Below, one piece after another: positions 17,278 to 25,326 of a DNA stretch of 64,000 nt (the stretch's first letter is position 1; every line of letters starts with the position of its first letter). Source of the stretch: Bacteroidales bacterium (GTDB taxonomy: Bacteria; Bacteroidota; Bacteroidia; Bacteroidales; UBA932). The DNA is taken from the NCBI GenBank assembly GCA_017934185.1, contig JAGBJY010000017.1:21973-85972 (forward strand), in the 5' to 3' direction. The notes under the pieces were generated by a model. The model had not been told where the DNA came from. It saw only the letters and a list, made by a program, of their open reading frames with translations, and made no database searches. Made by a program: the position numbers and the translations under genes.

Positions 17278-18252
17278 CTATTTCTTTTGCAGGCGCTTAA
17301 GCAGGGCGCGGATGCTCTTCCATCCCTGCTCAAGGAAACTCTGGGAATGGCGCTGGCGCTTCTCCGGATACAGGTCGTCAAACGTGATGAGGATGCCGGA
17401 GTCAAAAACGTCGTGGAACTCGTCATTGATGCCCGTCCCGAAGTAAATCATGGTAGGGGAGAGGTTCATGTAGGTGTTTACCAGCGGGGGAATGGAAACG
17501 CCCAGTTTCAGCACTTCCTGCTTGAGCACCCGGTAGGCGTCTTTGAGACCCAGGCCTTTGAACAGGCGGGTATAGCGCTGCGGCCGCGCCACTTTTACTT
17601 CTTTACGGATGCTTATCATGCGGGACCCTTTTCCGAAGTACTTCTTCATGAAGCACATAATCATCTCGCGGGCTTCGGTGGGATACGCTTCATAAATGGT
17701 GGCTTTCCCGAAGAAATACTTGATTCTTTTTTCGTAAAGAATGCCGATGGCGGCTATCCCGTCAAAGAGATTGTCCAGGGCGTAGAGGCTCTTGGACCCG
17801 GCTTTGGAGCTCTGGTACTCCACAGAGACAAAACTGCGCCCCAGTTCCAGTGTGTGGGGAAGATAATCCCGCAGGAATTTCCGCGAGAACTGGAACATGT
17901 GGGAGGAGGTGAGGATGGGCTGGCCGAAGCGGTCGAATACGGCTTCGTCGCAAAGGCAGAAACGGTAGCCGCCAATAATTTCTTCGGCCTCCGGATCCCA
18001 CAGGACCAGCTGTTTATAGCCGTAGGCGGGGTTGGTGTCGAATTTGTCAATGTCCAGGGGCTCTCCGGTGCCGCCGCCGTCATTGCGGAAGGCAATTTCC
18101 CTTAATCGGCCAATCTCTTTGATGACGTTTTCCGACTCCGGCCCCACAATGTAGAGTTCGTTTCCTGCGCGGTTGGTGGTACGAAGGAGCTTCTGAGGGT
18201 TCAGTTCGGCCTTCAGAAGCTCCTTGTCTATGGGGGAGATGATGGGTTTCAT
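17278..18252 (-). CDS. GNAT-type N-acyltransferase, GlsB/hemolysin-like
   Basis: 324 residues. Resembles the long GNAT group that includes ornithine-lipid and glycine-lipid N-acyltransferases (N-acyl amino acid synthase type): IGGYRFCLCDEAVF, FSRKFLRDYLPHTLELGRSFV and a C-terminal extension with PPLVNTYMNLSPTM. In Bacteroides the GlsB member makes N-acyl glycine from acyl-ACP. The gene starts 5 bases after kbl on the same strand; Kbl handles glycine, which supports a glycine-lipid role. Cytoplasmic or membrane-peripheral, no signal peptide. Confidence 0.72.
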   Translation of the reverse strand: MKPIISPIDKELLKAELNPQKLLRTTNRAGNELYIVGPESENVIKEIGRLREIAFRNDGGGTGEPLDIDKFDTNPAYGYKQLVLWDPEAEEIIGGYRFCLCDEAVFDRFGQPILTSSHMFQFSRKFLRDYLPHTLELGRSFVSVEYQSSKAGSKSLYALDNLFDGIAAIGILYEKRIKYFFGKATIYEAYPTEAREMIMCFMKKYFGKGSRMISIRKEVKVARPQRYTRLFKGLGLKDAYRVLKQEVLKLGVSIPPLVNTYMNLSPTMIYFGTGINDEFHDVFDSGILITFDDLYPEKRQRHSQSFLEQGWKSIRALLKRLQKK

Positions 18253-18257
18253 GCGCG

Positions 18258-19448
18258 CTATTTAAGGACGGACAGTTCCTTGCCCACTTTGATGAAAGCG
18301 GCGATGGCTTTGTCCAGGTGCTCACGGGTGTGGGCCGCCGACAGCTGCACGCGGATACGGGCCTGTCCTTTGGGCACTACGGGATAATAGAAGCCGGTGA
18401 CAAAGATGCCTTCCTTGGCAATGCGGGCGGCAAAATCCTGGGAGAGCTTGGCATCGTACAGCATGACGGCACAGATGGCGCTCTGGGTGGGCTTGATGTC
18501 AAAGCCGGCAGAGAGCATTTTGTCGCGGAAGTACTCCACGTTCTCTACCAACTTGTCATGCAGGGCGTTGGATTCCTCCAGAATCTTGAAGGTTTCAATG
18601 CCGGCGGCGGCGATGGACGGCGGGATGGAATTGGAGAACAGGTACGGACGGCTGCGCTGGCGGAGCATGTCAATGATTTCTTTCCGGCCCGTGGTGAAGC
18701 CGCCTACGGCGCCGCCGAAGGCCTTGCCCAGGGTGCCGGTCACGATATCCACGCGGCCATATACATTATACTGTTCCTGCACGCCGCGGCCGGTTTTGCC
18801 CACTACGCCGGCGCTGTGGCTTTCGTCCACCATTACAAGGGCGTCGTATTTTTCGGCCAGGTCACAGATTTTGTCCATCGGGGCCACGTTGCCGTCCATG
18901 GAGAATACGCCGTCCGTGACGATGATGCGGTACCGGCAGGCCTGGGCTTCCTGGAGCTTGGCTTCAAGGTCTGCCATATCGGCATTGGCATAACGGAAAC
19001 GCTGGGCCTTGCACAGGCGCACGCCGTCAATGATGGAGGCGTGGTTCAGGGAATCGGAGATGATGGCGTCTTCTGCGGTGAAAAGGGGCTCAAACACACC
19101 GCCGTTGGCGTCGAAGCAGGCGGCATAGAGGATGGCGTCTTCTGTGTGGAAGTATTGGGCCACGGCCTTTTCCAGGCGTTTGTGAAGGTCTTGGGTGCCG
19201 CAGATGAAGCGCACCGAAGACATACCGTAGCCGCGGGTGTCCATGGCCTGCTTGGCCGCCTCTACCAGGCGCGGGCTGTTGGCCAGGCCCAGGTAGTTGT
19301 TGGCGCAGAAGTTAAGGGCCTTGGAACCGTCTTCCAGGGTGATTTCGGCGCTCTGGGAACTTACGATATTGCGTTCTTTTTTGTAAAGACCGGCTTCTTC
19401 GATGGCTTTTAGCTCATCCTGAAGATATTGCTGAAATTTTCCGTACAT
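18258..19448 (-). CDS. kbl: Glycine C-acetyltransferase (2-amino-3-ketobutyrate CoA ligase)
   Basis: 396 residues, nearly collinear with E. coli Kbl over the whole length: LNFCANNYLGLANSPRLVEA, GYGMSSVRFICGTQDLHKRL, ISDSLNHASIIDGVRLCKAQ, and the PLP lysine in TGTLGKAFGG. It cleaves 2-amino-3-ketobutyrate with CoA to glycine and acetyl-CoA. It is divergent from tdh, which makes that substrate, and is followed after 5 bases by the GlsB-like gene. Confidence 0.96.
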   Translation of the reverse strand: MYGKFQQYLQDELKAIEEAGLYKKERNIVSSQSAEITLEDGSKALNFCANNYLGLANSPRLVEAAKQAMDTRGYGMSSVRFICGTQDLHKRLEKAVAQYFHTEDAILYAACFDANGGVFEPLFTAEDAIISDSLNHASIIDGVRLCKAQRFRYANADMADLEAKLQEAQACRYRIIVTDGVFSMDGNVAPMDKICDLAEKYDALVMVDESHSAGVVGKTGRGVQEQYNVYGRVDIVTGTLGKAFGGAVGGFTTGRKEIIDMLRQRSRPYLFSNSIPPSIAAAGIETFKILEESNALHDKLVENVEYFRDKMLSAGFDIKPTQSAICAVMLYDAKLSQDFAARIAKEGIFVTGFYYPVVPKGQARIRVQLSAAHTREHLDKAIAAFIKVGKELSVLK

Positions 19449-19468
19449 GTTATGTGGTTTTAGACCTT

Positions 19469-19476
19469 CAAATTTA
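19469..19476 (-). promoter_or_regulatory. Promoter -7 box for kbl
   Basis: Minus-strand TAAATTTG, 20 bases upstream of the kbl ATG, within the 99-base gap between kbl and tdh. No clear -33 box. Confidence 0.5.
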
Positions 19477-19510
19477 ATGAATAAATCTTGAATAATCTAT
19501 GAAAAAGTTA

Positions 19511-19518
19511 TAAATTTG
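19511..19518 (+). promoter_or_regulatory. Promoter for tdh
   Basis: TAAATTTG, with TTG at 19488-19490 twenty bases upstream, fits the Bacteroidota promoter. It lies 29 bases before the tdh ATG and close to the divergent kbl promoter, so the two genes could share control. Confidence 0.6.
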
Positions 19519-19547
19519 TGCCCCACATACAATATTTGGACACTAGA

Positions 19548-20504
19548 ATGAAAAATATCCTGGTTATCGGTTCCACCGGCCAGATTGGCTCGGAACTCAC
19601 CCTTAAACTCCGCAGAGAAGTACCTGGCAGCACAGTAGTGGCTGGCTATATCCCTGGCGCAGAGCCTCATGGCGAACTCCTGGAAAGCGGCCCTTCGGCC
19701 ATTGCCGATGTACGCAATGCCGGCACCCTGGCTTCCGTAGTGGATAAGTACAAGATAGATACGGTTATCAACCTGGCGGCCCTGCTTTCTGCCATTGCGG
19801 AGCGAAAGCCCCTCATGGCCTGGGATATCCAGATGAACGGTCTGCTCAACATCCTGGAAATTGCCCGCGAGAAAGGCTGCGCCGTGTTCACGCCCTCTTC
19901 CATCGGCTCCTTCGGCCCGGAGACTCCGCGTAAGGATGTGCCCCAGGATACCATTCAGCGCCCCCGCTCCATGTATGGCGTCACCAAGGTGGCCACGGAG
20001 CTCCTAAGTGACTATTATTTCCACAAATTCGGGGTGGACACCCGCTCGGTGCGCTTCCCGGGCCTCATTTCCTATACAACCCTGCCGGGCGGCGGCACCA
20101 CGGACTATGCTGTGGAAGTGTATTATTCCGCCGTGAAAGGGGAGGAGTTTGTATGTCCTATCGCCGCCGGCACCTATATGGACATGATGTATATGCCGGA
20201 CGCCCTGGATGCCGTAATGAAACTCATGCAGGCCGACCCTTCCCGCCTTGTGCACCGCAACGCCTTCAACATTGCATCCATGAGCTTTGAGCCGGAAACG
20301 CTCTTTGCCAAAATCCGCGAATACATCCCCGGCCTCAAGGTTCGTTATGAAGTGGATCCTATCCGTCAGGCCATCGCCACGTCCTGGCCGGACAACATGG
20401 ACGACACCTGCGCCCGTGAGGAATGGGGCTGGAAACCTACTTACAATTTGGATACAATGACCCGCGATATGGTGGAACATCTCCGGATTAAGCTGGGAAA
20501 GTAG
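19548..20504 (+). CDS. tdh: L-threonine 3-dehydrogenase, SDR (epimerase-like) type
   Basis: 318 residues from the ATG at 19548; an upstream in-frame GTG overlaps the -7 box and is rejected. NAD-binding GSTGQIG at the N terminus; YGVTK holds the catalytic Tyr and Lys; RFPGLISYTTLPGGGTTDYA and SWPDNMDDTCAREEWGW distinguish the short-chain threonine dehydrogenases from ordinary sugar epimerases. It oxidises threonine to 2-amino-3-ketobutyrate, the Kbl substrate encoded next door. Confidence 0.92.
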   Translation: MKNILVIGSTGQIGSELTLKLRREVPGSTVVAGYIPGAEPHGELLESGPSAIADVRNAGTLASVVDKYKIDTVINLAALLSAIAERKPLMAWDIQMNGLLNILEIAREKGCAVFTPSSIGSFGPETPRKDVPQDTIQRPRSMYGVTKVATELLSDYYFHKFGVDTRSVRFPGLISYTTLPGGGTTDYAVEVYYSAVKGEEFVCPIAAGTYMDMMYMPDALDAVMKLMQADPSRLVHRNAFNIASMSFEPETLFAKIREYIPGLKVRYEVDPIRQAIATSWPDNMDDTCAREEWGWKPTYNLDTMTRDMVEHLRIKLGK

Positions 20505-20631
20505 TATAGAAACAACTTTAGTAAATATTTTGTTTAAAATTTTTATAGCTGATAATCAGTTGGTTGGCTATTTTGATAAAAATTTTTGTAAAAAAAGTTT
20601 ATAAAAAATTTGCAAATCAAAAAAATTGCCG

Positions 20632-20639
20632 TACCTTTG
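20632..20639 (+). promoter_or_regulatory. Promoter of a non-coding transcript
   Basis: TACCTTTG with TTTG at 20609-20612 exactly 19 bases upstream: the full Bacteroidota promoter, but with no credible coding region downstream. A terminator follows about 90 bases later. Confidence 0.7.
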
Positions 20640-20644
20640 TATGC

Positions 20645-20760
20645 GGAATGAGGAACTAAGGTTCTCTTACGGAATCATTCTATTGGTTATTAGTTTTAGT
20701 GTTATTAATTATGTGGTTAGTAAGAGCGTCCGCCTGAGACAGGCCGACGTTTCTTTTTTT
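20645..20760 (+). ncRNA. Candidate small RNA 1 (about 115 nt)
   Basis: Bounded by a good promoter (-7 at 20632-20639) and an intrinsic terminator (20727-20760). The 5' part can fold: GAATGA pairs with TCATTC and encloses GAAC/GTTC. The middle is U/A-rich (TTATTAGTTTTAGTG). Reading frames across it are short, run through the terminator stem and do not look like protein. The start is inferred from the promoter, so its exact position may vary by a few bases. No known RNA family was recognised with certainty. Confidence 0.6.
20727..20760 (+). terminator. Intrinsic terminator of small RNA 1
   Basis: Ten-base stem CGTCCGCCTG/CAGGCCGACG with one mismatch and an AGA loop, followed by TTTCTTTTTTT. 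Confidence 0.8.
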
Positions 20761-20787
20761 ATGTGCCTCTCTGTGCGCGGCGTGCGT

Positions 20788-20870
20788 GCAAGGTGTCCGG
20801 TTTTTCGGGACACTTTGCGCGAAAATGCGGCAAAAACGCACAAGGTGTCCGTTATTGTGGGACACCTTGT
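20788..20870. repeat. Two tandem GGTGTCC hairpins
   Basis: Two related hairpins, at 20788-20818 (GCAAGGTGTCC/GGACACTTTGC) and 20840-20870 (ACAAGGTGTCC/GGACACCTTGT), begin 52 bases apart. They lie in non-coding DNA between convergent genes. The stems are conserved while the loops differ, as expected for a REP-like or structured-RNA repeat. Confidence 0.65.
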
Positions 20871-20932
20871 ACACCGCAGACGCACACCTGCAACGCTGCT
20901 CCATTTGCCTGCACTCTAAGCCGCTGTTCCTG

Positions 20933-20989
20933 AGGCGTTTATGCAAAGTGCCTAAGCTTTCAAAGCTTAGGCACTTTGCATAAACGCCT
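20933..20989. repeat. 57-base near-perfect palindrome
   Basis: Two 28-base arms (20933-20960 and 20962-20989) are exact reverse complements around a single C at 20961. No T-run follows on either strand, so it is not a typical terminator. No gene overlaps it. The 586-base gap 20505-21090 therefore holds small RNA 1, twin hairpins, this palindrome and the terminator of the next gene. Confidence 0.85.
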
Positions 20990-21051
20990 GACTGTCAGAG
21001 AGAAAGGCTCCAGGCAGGGAGGGGCGCGCTGGCGTGGTGGAGCGGCCGGAA

Positions 21052-21092
21052 AAAAGTTTGGGCGGCCATTTTTTCTAGCCGCCCAAACTTTT
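21052..21092 (-). terminator. Terminator of the sialidase-like gene
   Basis: Fifteen-base perfect stem (21052-21066 with 21078-21092, core GTTTGGGCGGC) and an 11-base loop; the T-run lies at its minus-strand 3' end. It overlaps the stop codon of the minus-strand gene and also has T residues on the + side, so it may work both ways. Confidence 0.8.
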
Positions 21093-22143
21093 ATTCCGGA
21101 CGCACGTGGAAGGGCACGGCGGTGACAACCACGCGCTCTTTGTTCTCAGAGTAGGAAATCCACAGGCTGCCCTCGTGCACAATGGCTTTGGGATAGCTGT
21201 AGCCCAGGGTTTTGTATCGGCCGGGATAACGCTGGGCGGGGAGGTCCAGGCTGTCACGGAGCACTTGCCACTCTCCGAAGCGGAATCCGTCCGGGCTGTA
21301 GGCGATGGCCAGGGTGCGGCGGTCTTTGGAGTTGGCAGGGTTGCCCACCACAAAGGCGCGGCCGTCCGGGAGATTGCCGGCGCACTGCTTGGAACGGGAA
21401 TCTTCCAAAGTGGTAAGGGCGGGGGTGGACCAGGTCCGGCCCTTGTCCGTAGAAACCGAAGCCAGTTTCCGGAAAGAACTCTTCTGGTCTCGCAGCAGCA
21501 TCACCACGGCACCGTCCGCGCGCCGGTACAGGCTGGGTTCCAGACCGCGGCTCTGCCCGCCCATATCCTCCATTTCAATAGCGCCCTTTTCCCAGCCGCT
21601 GCGTCCGCTTAAATCCGCCGTAAAAATGGGGCTCACATGCAGACCGGGTCGGAAATGCGCCGCTCCGTACAGGGTGCTGTCATAGCAGTGCGGGTCCTGC
21701 TCCAGGATACCGTCCATGAGGGAGCCATCGGCCATGAGGACAGGGGCCGATGCACTCCAGCTGCGTCCATCCAGAGAGGTGACGTAACGGGCCGTTCCGC
21801 CGTCTTTGATATCGGAGAGCAGATTGATGAAGGCGATGAGGGTGTCGCCGGAAGCGTTCCATCCGCCGGGGGAAGTGAAGCTGAGGCTGTCACCTGCGGC
21901 CAACAGCCGTGCCGATGACCATTGTCGCCCGTTTTTGCTCCAGGCGTACATCACATGCGTGTCCGCGCTGTCCTCATCCCGCTCCGAGGCCTGCCACATG
22001 CAGTAGTAATATCCCTTGAAATGCGTCAGGACGGCATTGTTGACATAATGTTCCGTATGCTCGGCAGGGGAGTATATGGTATAAGTTTCCTCCTTGCGGG
22101 AACAGGCCGCAAGGAGGAAGAGAAGGAGCAGGGCACGTTTCAT
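21091..22143 (-). CDS. Sialidase-like (BNR-repeat) lipoprotein
   Basis: 350 residues. Lipoprotein signal peptide ending LLAACS (Cys 14). A six-bladed propeller of the exo-sialidase/neuraminidase superfamily is suggested by repeated Asp-box-like SxDxGxxW elements: SLDGRSWSA, STDKGRTWST and SPDGFRFGEW. The catalytic Arg triad was not assigned, so activity on sialic acid is only possible; it may be another exo-glycosidase or binding protein. It follows the M16 peptidase gene by 21 bases on the same strand. Confidence 0.68.
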   Translation of the reverse strand: MKRALLLLFLLAACSRKEETYTIYSPAEHTEHYVNNAVLTHFKGYYYCMWQASERDEDSADTHVMYAWSKNGRQWSSARLLAAGDSLSFTSPGGWNASGDTLIAFINLLSDIKDGGTARYVTSLDGRSWSASAPVLMADGSLMDGILEQDPHCYDSTLYGAAHFRPGLHVSPIFTADLSGRSGWEKGAIEMEDMGGQSRGLEPSLYRRADGAVVMLLRDQKSSFRKLASVSTDKGRTWSTPALTTLEDSRSKQCAGNLPDGRAFVVGNPANSKDRRTLAIAYSPDGFRFGEWQVLRDSLDLPAQRYPGRYKTLGYSYPKAIVHEGSLWISYSENKERVVVTAVPFHVRPE

Positions 22144-22164
22144 AGCACGGACAGAGGCTGAGTC

Positions 22165-25047
22165 CTACTTATAGATATCTTTCTGGGTGAGTTCCACCAC
22201 TCGGCCGAACTTGCCCAACTCCTCCATCGGCAGGGTTTTCCGGTCCCCCACCAGGATGTAGCAGCGGGGTGAGGGGAGAACGGTGGATTCGTAATACTCC
22301 TTGAGTGCCTGCGGGGTTAAATCGGAGAGGCTCTCGAGCACTTCGGCCTGTGGGTCGGTACGGTACCCTTGGACCTCGTTGTCGTGAATGGTCTTGGAGA
22401 GGGTGCGCAGGGAAGGGAACCCGTTGTTGGCCTTGGCCACAATGGATTGGGCCGATGCCGAGAAGGAGGCTTCCTTGAGCGGCAGGGAAGTGAGCAAAGA
22501 GTCAACCAGCTCAAGGGCGGAGAGGGTTTTGTCGGCCTGCGTGCCGAGGCCGGTGTAGAAGAGTGCGTCGTCTTTTTCGGCCGGAACAGGACGCACGGTG
22601 CCGCCGTAGGCCGAATAAGCCATGGCACGGAATTCACGCACTTCCTGGAACATGAGTGAGTACATTCCGCCGCCCACATATTCCCCGAGCATTTCTATCA
22701 GGGCTGCTTCCCGTCCGTCCTTGGGCGCCGCGGGCGTCTGATAGGTCATGATTTGTGCCTGGCGCGAACCGGCCAGATTGTAAAAGAACACGGTGGGCTC
22801 GCTGTAGTGCTGGTAGGCGAGGTACTTCCTGGCCGTGTCTTCCTTGCACCGCTGGAGGTCCAGCTGGCTTTCCAGAACGGCCGCCACCTGTTCCACCGGC
22901 AGGGTTCCGCAGTAGAAAATGCTGCATTTTTTTCTCAGCAGGGCTGCGAATTTGTCCAGCAGGCCGTCCATCCCCACCGCAGCCAGTTCCTTGGAAGAAA
23001 GACCGGTGAGAAGGGGTGCGTCCTTGCCGAAGTACACCCGCTGCATGGCAGCCTGCATGATGTTGGAAGTGCCTCCGGTGAGGAAGGTCTTCTTTTCCAG
23101 AGAAACATTGTTGCGGAGTTCTTTGAAACTGGCCTTGTCGCCCTTGACATGGTCTTCCACATGCCGGAGGAGCCGGACCGAAGGAGCGAAGCTGGCATCG
23201 AAGCCCAGCAGGTTCAAGCTGAAGCTGTGGCGGTCGCTGGATGCCGAGAAGGTGGTTCCAAGCCGCTGCCACGCTTTGGCGAGCTGCTGGATGGAAAGGC
23301 TGTCGGTCCCGATGGTGTTGATGAATTCGGCTACATGGGGGATGAGCGGGTCTTCGTTATCTCCCTCGTCCACCTGGAGGCTCAGGCTGAACAGGTCGTT
23401 CACATCATTGGCCTTGTAATAGAGCATGACGTTTTCGCCCAGCGGCACCCGCTGTACGTCCTTTTCAAAATCCAGCAGCCGCGGTGCCTTGTCCCCTGCG
23501 GGCATGGCTTCCAGCCTCCGGGCATATTCCGACTTCTGTCCGGCATTACGGGGTATGATGGGGGCGAAGTGGGGGGCTGCCACCTTGTCCTTTGGGTAGC
23601 TTCCCTTCACTTTCTCAAAGCGGATATAATTGTCTCCGAAGTATTTGTTGGCAACACGGATCACATCCTCGCGCGTGATGCTGCGGATAGATTCCACCTC
23701 TGCAAGATAGTCGGCCCAGGAGCGGTTCTGGCTCATGACCGTCACCATCTGGTCGGTGCGGGTGCCGATGGTTTCCAACTGCAGCATCGCATTCCGTGCG
23801 GCTTCCAGCTTGAGGGCTTCCAGGTCGGCATCGGAAAAAGCCCCCGCCTTCACCTTTTCCACCTGCTCCCGGCAGATTTTTTCGGCCTTGGAAAGGGATC
23901 CGAACGGCAGGGAAGGGACGATGGCATACCCTACGACGCCCATTTCATTGAACAGGGGAACCCGTGAGGCAGCCGCCATGAGCAGTTTGTGGTTGGAGGC
24001 TAGGGAATCCAGCAGGCCGGAAGAGAAACTGTTCGTGAGAAGGGAAGTGGCAAGGTCCAGGGCACGGGCGTCTTCGTGTCCGTCCTCAGGGCCGTTGAAG
24101 GCGTAAACCGCTATCTTTATCAGTGGAATCTCCGCTTTGATTTTCACGTCGCGGGCGCCTTGAAGTACCGGAACGCTGACGGGCTCCTTCCGGGCCGGTT
24201 CTCCGGCAGGGATGCGTCCGAAAGTGCTCTCCAGCAGGGGCTCAATTCCGGCTGCATCAATGTCTCCGGAAAGGATCAGGCCCATGTTGTTGCCCACGTA
24301 ATATTTGTGGAAAAAGTCCATCATTTCGCCCAGCCGGGGATTTTTGAGATTTTCCGTGCTGCCTATCACCTCATAAGAATAGGGATTGCCGTCAGAAAAG
24401 ACGCGGATCATTTCAAACATCGGGCCCTGTATGGTATTGTCGGCACTGCGGTTCTTTTCTTCATATACGGTTTCCAGCTCGCCCTGGAACAGGCGGAACA
24501 CGGGGCGGATCATGCGGTGGCTGTTGAGTTCGCACCATTGGGCGATGTATTGTGGCGAGAAGGTGTTGAAATAGAAGGTATAGTCGTAGGAGGTGGCCGC
24601 ATTGAGGCCGGTACCGCCGAAGCGGGCGGTGAGGAGGTCGAATTCGTTGGGGATGGCATAGTCGGCGGCCTTGATGCTCAGGCGATTGATTTCCTTCTGG
24701 ATTTCTGTCCGTTCCTGGGGCTCCGTGGTTTCGGAAAGGCGGTTGTAGCACAGGGCAATAGAGTCAAGCCATACCTTCTCCGCCTCATAGTTTACCGTGC
24801 CCAGCTCTTCAGTTCCTTTGAAGAGCAAATGCTCCAGGTAATGGGCCAGGCCTGTGTCCGGGCTGTCCTTTCCTCCGGCCTTTACCACTACGGCCCCGAA
24901 TACTTTGGGCTGTGAGGCGTCTTGATTGAGCCAAACCTGCATTCCGTTGGAAAGCTTGATTTCGCGTACATCAAGGGCAGGATGCTGCGCGAAGGCACAA
25001 AGCGGCAATAGGACCGCAATGGACAAGGATAAGAACGTTTTCTTCAT
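22165..25047 (-). CDS. M16-family zinc metallopeptidase (insulinase/pitrilysin type)
   Basis: 960 residues from the ATG at 25047, giving signal peptide MKKTFLSLSIAVLLPLCAFA. The inverted zinc motif HYLEH is at residues 69-73 with a downstream glutamate-containing helix (NYEAEKVWLD); four M16 repeats fit the length, as in pitrilysin-type enzymes. Probably periplasmic, cutting peptides in an enclosed chamber. First gene of a two-gene unit with the sialidase-like lipoprotein. Confidence 0.88.
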   Translation of the reverse strand: MKKTFLSLSIAVLLPLCAFAQHPALDVREIKLSNGMQVWLNQDASQPKVFGAVVVKAGGKDSPDTGLAHYLEHLLFKGTEELGTVNYEAEKVWLDSIALCYNRLSETTEPQERTEIQKEINRLSIKAADYAIPNEFDLLTARFGGTGLNAATSYDYTFYFNTFSPQYIAQWCELNSHRMIRPVFRLFQGELETVYEEKNRSADNTIQGPMFEMIRVFSDGNPYSYEVIGSTENLKNPRLGEMMDFFHKYYVGNNMGLILSGDIDAAGIEPLLESTFGRIPAGEPARKEPVSVPVLQGARDVKIKAEIPLIKIAVYAFNGPEDGHEDARALDLATSLLTNSFSSGLLDSLASNHKLLMAAASRVPLFNEMGVVGYAIVPSLPFGSLSKAEKICREQVEKVKAGAFSDADLEALKLEAARNAMLQLETIGTRTDQMVTVMSQNRSWADYLAEVESIRSITREDVIRVANKYFGDNYIRFEKVKGSYPKDKVAAPHFAPIIPRNAGQKSEYARRLEAMPAGDKAPRLLDFEKDVQRVPLGENVMLYYKANDVNDLFSLSLQVDEGDNEDPLIPHVAEFINTIGTDSLSIQQLAKAWQRLGTTFSASSDRHSFSLNLLGFDASFAPSVRLLRHVEDHVKGDKASFKELRNNVSLEKKTFLTGGTSNIMQAAMQRVYFGKDAPLLTGLSSKELAAVGMDGLLDKFAALLRKKCSIFYCGTLPVEQVAAVLESQLDLQRCKEDTARKYLAYQHYSEPTVFFYNLAGSRQAQIMTYQTPAAPKDGREAALIEMLGEYVGGGMYSLMFQEVREFRAMAYSAYGGTVRPVPAEKDDALFYTGLGTQADKTLSALELVDSLLTSLPLKEASFSASAQSIVAKANNGFPSLRTLSKTIHDNEVQGYRTDPQAEVLESLSDLTPQALKEYYESTVLPSPRCYILVGDRKTLPMEELGKFGRVVELTQKDIYK

Positions 25048-25083
25048 AATGCGTTTTATGTGTAATAGTGTAATAATACACTG

Positions 25084-25091
25084 CAAAGATA
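25084..25091 (-). promoter_or_regulatory. Promoter -7 box for the M16 peptidase gene
   Basis: Minus-strand TATCTTTG, 36 bases upstream of the ATG; no -33 box at normal spacing. Confidence 0.5.
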
Positions 25092-25177
25092 AGAAAAAAA
25101 ACTTTCACGAAAAAGCAATCTGCTGGTAAAAGACAATATTTCAAGAGAGATGCTCAATAAAGCAGGCGTTTAAAAAT

Positions 25178-25207
25178 AACCCCCGTAGAGCGTATTCTAC
25201 GAGGGTT
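25178..25207 (-). terminator. Terminator downstream of tRNA-Cys
   Basis: On the minus strand, stem AACCCTCGTAGA/TCTACGGGGGTT with a 6-base loop, followed by a T-rich run. It lies 5 bases past the tRNA 3' end, so it probably ends the tRNA transcript. Confidence 0.75.
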
Positions 25208-25212
25208 TTTAG

Positions 25213-25283
25213 AGGTGCGAAGCGGAATCGAACCGCTGTAGCAGGTTTTGCAGACCTGTGCCTAACCACTCGGCCATCGCACC
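25213..25283 (-). tRNA. tRNA-Cys (GCA)
   Basis: 71 bases on the minus strand. The acceptor GGTGCGA pairs with TCGCACC; the anticodon stem CAGGT/ACCTG holds loop CTGCAAA, giving anticodon GCA; the T-loop reads GGTTCGATTCC. The discriminator is T (U73), the identity base for cysteine tRNA. CCA is not encoded. No integrase or repeat flanks it. Confidence 0.96.
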
Positions 25284-25326
25284 GGAAAGGACTGCAAAGA
25301 TACGCCAATTTTTGCAATCTGCCAAA

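Noticed and set aside
20626-20919. 97-codon frame across small RNA 1 and the first hairpin
   Set aside because: It starts inside the promoter box and reads through a terminator and a hairpin; there is no protein-like pattern.
20788-20989. CRISPR array
   Set aside because: Repeats are palindromic units in two unrelated types with no regular spacers, and there are no cas genes in the window.
21091-25047. Treating the sialidase-like gene and M16 peptidase as a host-glycan utilisation locus
   Set aside because: No SusC/SusD pair, sialic-acid transporter or catabolic genes are nearby; only the two genes are linked.
25213-25283. tRNA-Cys as an integration site
   Set aside because: No integrase, no repeated 3' tRNA fragment and no change in gene character on either side.
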